The notes below the pieces were generated by a model. It was not told the origin of the DNA and did no database searches. It saw nothing but the letters and a program-made list of their open reading frames with translations. A DNA stretch of 64,000 nucleotides from Aureispira sp964404215 (GTDB taxonomy: Bacteria > Bacteroidota > Bacteroidia > Chitinophagales > Saprospiraceae), in contig CAYOJF010000002.1 of assembly GCA_964404215.1 (NCBI GenBank), positions 1-64,000 on the forward strand, written 5' to 3'. The translations under genes were made by a program, and so were the position numbers. Shown here piece by piece: positions 61,301 to 64,000 of this stretch (positions within the stretch are counted from its first letter, which is position 1; every line of letters starts with the position of its first letter).

Positions 61301-64000
61301 GGTGCTTCTACTACCGTAATATCATGTACTTGTTGACAAGTATCACTGTCTACACTCCCTGTTACCGTAACCGTATAAGTAAAAGAAAAACTAGGAACTG
61401 TAGCGACAGGAGACACTCCTTGAGCGTTACTCAAACTCGCAGTAGGTGACCAATTATATTTTAGAGTAGGGTCTCCTCCTGCATTCAGTTGAATCGTAGT
61501 TTCCCCATCACAGACCAATGCTGTAGCACCTGTCGTAATCACTGCCAAATTAAGATCAACAAACTGACTAAAACTACCTGTACAACCATTGGCTAAAGTA
61601 ACCGTTAAGGTTACTGTTTCAGGTTGACTTTGTGTGAAATTAAATATAGGGTTCTGCAAATTGCTTGTCTGACCACTAGTAGTCGTCCAGTTCCACTGCA
61701 CAATAGAACTAGTGGCGGTATCGGCTGTAATATCTGTAAATTGTATCTGAGCAGTGTCCGAACATTGTATCGTCTGATATACAAAACCTACATTTACAGG
61801 TGGATTTTGCTGAACAGTACTATTAGCGACAGCTGAACAACCATAAGGGTCCGTACCTCTTACAAAATAAATACTAAACGGAGTGGTTAGTGGTTGGACT
61901 CGAATGGGATTGCCTGTAGCAACAATTGTTGTAAAAGTATTGTCTCCTGACCAATCATATTGAACTGCCGTAGGGCTAGTAGCGGTTAATGTCACACTAT
62001 CCCCACAGTATTGTACGCTTGGTAAAGTATTGATCGTAACGGGTGGTGGAAAATTTACCTGTACTTGATCGACATAAGTACAGGTATCGACACCATTAAC
62101 CGCCGTAATAGTAACCGTGTAGCGAGTCGGCACCGTTGGATTAGCAAATGGATTGGGTGCTGTCGCACTACTGAGTGTAGCTGCTGGTGCCCATTGGTAT
62201 TGCAATGCTGTACTAGGATTAGGGTTTAAGAAAACTCCTGTTTGCCCTTGACAAATCCCAACAGTATCTCGCCCTGTCAAAACAGGCAAACTAAATGTGA
62301 TGATGCTATTTACTACTCCTTTACAGCCATTAGCAGTTGTTACTTCTAGTTGAGCATTGTAAGCTCCTGTTTGTGTATATTGATGACTAGGATTTTGTAC
62401 TGCACTAGTTTGTCCATCTCCAAAATCCCATTGCCAAGCTACTACCCCACCAGTAATAGTATCTATCGACTGATCTGTAAATTGCACTTCATATACACTA
62501 TCGCATTGATTGACCGCAGTCGTAAAAGCAGCATTTACAGGCAGCGTATACTTCACTACAAAAGTAGTATCAAATACTTGGCAACCAACACTATTCGTCG
62601 CTCTTACGTACCAGATATTATTTGCATTAGGAATATGAATAGAATCTCCAATTCCTTCTATCGTCGCAAAAGTACTATCGGTAGTCCACTCTATCAAAAT
62701 AGCTCCGCTATTGGTGGAAATCAACCAAACAGAATCTTGACATGAAATCAATTGAGGAGGAACATTAAGCTGTATTGGAGGTGACTGTATCACCGTTACA
62801 GAACGCTCCAATATACAAGTATCAATACCGTTGGGGACAATGACAGTAACTTGGTAAGTTTGATTCCCCGTAAGGGTTGCTAATGGATTAGCACTCGTGC
62901 TATTATCTAATCCTATAGCAGGTGACCAAAGGTATTGATGATTAGCATTCCCTCCAGGATTAAGGAAAATCGATGTATCTCCTGGACAAATACCTATCGT
63001 GTCAGCACTCACAACAGATGGCAAGTCCAAAACTAAGGTATCTATTTGCTGAGCCGTACAGCCATTAGAAGCGGTGACATTCAATGTAATAATATACATT
63101 CCTGAAGTATCATACACCGTCGTAGGGAAAGGTATATTAGCGGTTTCCCCATTGCCAAAATCCCAATCCCAAATAGCAATTGAACTAATAGTATCTATGG
63201 TTAAGTCTGTAACGTCTAGAAAAAGAGAATCCGTACAGTTAGCAGAAGTAATATCAAAGTCAGTTATAATAGATTCATACTGCAAATAAACTTCTTGCAC
63301 CAGAGTATCAGAGCAAAGTGTTCCTGGATCTGCAATCAATGTAATCTCATACCGTCCTGTATCGGGGTAAATGTGTGTAGGGCTTGCTATCGTAGAAGTA
63401 GCATTAGTAGTGGTATCGCCAAATGACCAAATATATCCTGTTCCTAAAGAGTTTGAGTTGTTCTGAAAGTTAACAATCAATGAATTATCACATTGAATAT
63501 CAGGAGCAAAAAAAGCAGCCGAAACTAAACGTCCACAGACTCCCACCACATATTGAAAATCTCTTCGTGTTGTAGAAATCAGAACTCCATTGCGATACTC
63601 TCTAGCACAAACACCCACTACAAAAACTCCTAGATTATCAGGTGTACCAGTCAATAAGCCTGTTTGTGGGTCGATAGTAAGCGAATCAGGACCTCCTAAC
63701 ATATTATCTACACTGTAAGGGGATTGCCAAACAACATTATTATAAGGTGGATTATTGGGAGGTTGTGGCATTGACTGACCTGGACTCGCCCCAGTAAATG
63801 GAGTACATAGTTCATATACAATAGAGTCGCCATCAGGATCTACAGCAGAGTGATCGTATTGTATCGGTACCCCTTGACAAATATAAACAGGTGGCCACTC
63901 TCTAAAAACAGCACTCGAATTACAGTTGAGTAGAGCTTCTTCTGATATGAACGAAGAATAGGTTGCTCCTGCACTAGTCGGATTCACAATATTGACAATA
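58324..64000 (-). CDS. Giant T9SS adhesin of tandem PKD/Ig-like modules, type-B CTD (N-terminus outside window)
   Basis: At least 1891 residues are visible; the frame continues past the right edge (IVNIVNPTSAG), so the GTG at 63987 is not taken as the start. After an N-terminal domain ending near VVGVCGR, six PKD-like domains appear with motifs such as WDFGDGQTS and WSFGDTTTN. Five are the heads of a repeated unit of about 170 residues: a PKD domain, a strand block with a LCDGETT/QYQWAPA-like motif, and a CxDSVxL-type Ig-like domain. Further Ig-like domains follow, then the gliding-type CTD (VPNAFTPDGDGYND, IYNRWGQPIFE, KKGNITLIR). SprB-like surface adhesins have this plan. SprF, PorE and free-CTD genes follow. 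Confidence 0.88.
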   Translation of the reverse strand, partial: IVNIVNPTSAGATYSSFISEEALLNCNSSAVFREWPPVYICQGVPIQYDHSAVDPDGDSIVYELCTPFTGASPGQSMPQPPNNPPYNNVVWQSPYSVDNMLGGPDSLTIDPQTGLLTGTPDNLGVFVVGVCAREYRNGVLISTTRRDFQYVVGVCGRLVSAAFFAPDIQCDNSLIVNFQNNSNSLGTGYIWSFGDTTTNATSTIASPTHIYPDTGRYEITLIADPGTLCSDTLVQEVYLQYESIITDFDITSANCTDSLFLDVTDLTIDTISSIAIWDWDFGNGETANIPFPTTVYDTSGMYIITLNVTASNGCTAQQIDTLVLDLPSVVSADTIGICPGDTSIFLNPGGNANHQYLWSPAIGLDNSTSANPLATLTGNQTYQVTVIVPNGIDTCILERSVTVIQSPPIQLNVPPQLISCQDSVWLISTNSGAILIEWTTDSTFATIEGIGDSIHIPNANNIWYVRATNSVGCQVFDTTFVVKYTLPVNAAFTTAVNQCDSVYEVQFTDQSIDTITGGVVAWQWDFGDGQTSAVQNPSHQYTQTGAYNAQLEVTTANGCKGVVNSIITFSLPVLTGRDTVGICQGQTGVFLNPNPSTALQYQWAPAATLSSATAPNPFANPTVPTRYTVTITAVNGVDTCTYVDQVQVNFPPPVTINTLPSVQYCGDSVTLTATSPTAVQYDWSGDNTFTTIVATGNPIRVQPLTTPFSIYFVRGTDPYGCSAVANSTVQQNPPVNVGFVYQTIQCSDTAQIQFTDITADTATSSIVQWNWTTTSGQTSNLQNPIFNFTQSQPETVTLTVTLANGCTGSFSQFVDLNLAVITTGATALVCDGETTIQLNAGGDPTLKYNWSPTASLSNAQGVSPVATVPSFSFTYTVTVTGSVDSDTCQQVHDITVVEAPPIQISVPKDTVVCTNVFNIVAMVSGATNIEWSFNPNFTPSILNGVTNFFLGLPNAPFNSVIYIRATNALGCQKIDTVRILKRDIPIPVNYTIDVLNCSDTLEVQFTNTTTIPNGLYINSWRWDFGNGQVSNSFNNTQQYTGAGPFPVTLTATATNGCSGERTDTFNYDLPQFTGPSNVGLCDTNRTLLNPNGNPSLSYQWSPTAGLNNPTIASPIATPTKTTKYTVTITAINGLDTCALVEEVTVSLDSFPFSVMEDTLICSNQITLSVQTDSTAQVEWALDRNFQTIIGQTNPLVTNLNDTRWFYVRGQNGFGCDAMDSVLVQYHRPDIPLDFEAVPINCSDSLVIDFQNLTQDSLIRSWQWNSGNGQSSTAQQPLPITYLSDSSYTIQLTARLNSVCADSITKNIQLEIPTLSISTPQLATCGNDSVQLIINTKPNLIYNWSPTIGLSDPTIANPTVLTNTSQTYQVEVLAVSNLDGRLDTCQLTDSIRVEVRPAPSVQLMGDTVSCDSMVLLRAVGSTITWSLDKDFQSILATNNTLNTTQATLQAVYYAQAVDSFGCTAIDSIAVEWAVVQIGVLPNYYSCNNQAISINATNINNTSGLTYDWQPNNQITTGQGTDSVRLATNTTGVVQVVATNTIGCTDTATTLVALAPPLTLSITGDSIICSRQSQLLASSNQGATYEWFDNANLSNSISQQSNVVISLNNGDSGQYYVQVTDTFGCQSIDSIRLDYRGAQISVDSVAAICIGNSVFLSANNLQAGDSVTYTWESDPSILSGQNSPIIQVQPTNVTNYSVYAQNQYGCRDTAQTTVTLSIATPFLNISADKDTVAIGDTVQLEATLRTDYSYTWMLDSTLVGNNLYNPIVQPLGQRTYYVTIMDGFGCQNQDSITIYIQTSACEEPNIFVPNAFTPDGDGYNDQIIPMGGVITEIYFVIYNRWGQPIFETNEIGKGWDGTYLGKRLSPDVYGYYIQCRCLDGNQFFKKGNITLIR

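Noticed and set aside
1..64000. CRISPR arrays, tRNA and rRNA genes
   Set aside because: No regularly spaced identical repeats, no tRNA-like T-loop GTTCRA context with a cloverleaf, and no rRNA sequence were seen by eye in the gaps.

Overview
The window looks like chromosome from an AT-rich member of the Bacteroidota, probably a gliding or filamentous marine type; the Saprospiria (Saprospira/Aureispira) are my best guess. The evidence is: a class Ia ribonucleotide reductase of eukaryote-like sequence; five proteins with type IX secretion (T9SS) C-terminal domains, plus a free-standing domain of that type; a PorP/SprF and PorE-like pair; many lipoproteins; long AT-rich spacers; and one promoter matching the Bacteroidota TTTG-N19-TAnnTTTG pattern. 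No rRNA, tRNA, CRISPR array, prophage or insertion sequence was recognised.

Layout. 1-3.7 kb: the last codons of nrdB, a ParA-type ATPase and nrdA. 3.8-16 kb: ordinary single genes (lipoprotein plus sterol-desaturase-like hydroxylase, membrane GT-C-like protein, 3-hydroxyacyl-CoA dehydrogenase, aldose epimerase-like protein, a tail-anchored protein with two ubiquitin-like folds, a T9SS cargo, an M19-type dipeptidase, an alpha/beta hydrolase and a BatA-type VWA membrane protein). 16.3-21.4 kb: three exported proteins on one strand: TPR-CHAT (caspase-like), a DUF6438-type lipoprotein and a VWA-like protein. 21.5-25.3 kb: a minus-strand group with a TMTC-like membrane/TPR gene broken by an in-frame stop. 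25.8-29 kb: VWA, CIA30-like and AAA+ (ChlI/ChlD-like) genes packed as an operon. 29-36 kb: a universal stress protein, a T9SS cargo, and a cluster of unknown membrane proteins and methyltransferases containing a duplicated gene. 36-40.4 kb: a ClpB-like AAA+ protein with a complementary pattern of lost motifs, then an overlapping lipoprotein/SCO1 operon whose first gene is frameshifted at a G7 run. 40.7-48.4 kb: a large outer-membrane barrel, a T9SS cargo, and an ABC ATPase/NRDE/TPR operon. 48.5-64 kb: very large T9SS surface proteins with PorE-like, PorP/SprF-like and free-standing CTD-like proteins.

How the parts work together. The right-hand 16 kb is one export and surface module: a type-B CTD adhesin of tandem PKD modules (running off the window), a small free CTD-like protein, PorP/SprF and a PorE-like peptidoglycan anchor, followed by a type-A CTD beta-helix protein. 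NrdA and NrdB make deoxyribonucleotides. The AAA+/VWA pair is a chaperone-like machine with an unknown client.

Most notable for follow-up: (i) a family of 160-190 bp intergenic elements with terminal inverted repeats and a central hairpin that sit on or against stop codons, with a 57 bp derivative; (ii) the ParA gene between nrdB and nrdA; (iii) the tail-anchored tandem ubiquitin-like protein; (iv) the ClpB-like protein with an apparently dead first ATPase ring and a second ring lacking its tyrosine pore loop; (v) two genes broken by single-base lesions. I found no complete system that I can call new with confidence; these are the best leads.
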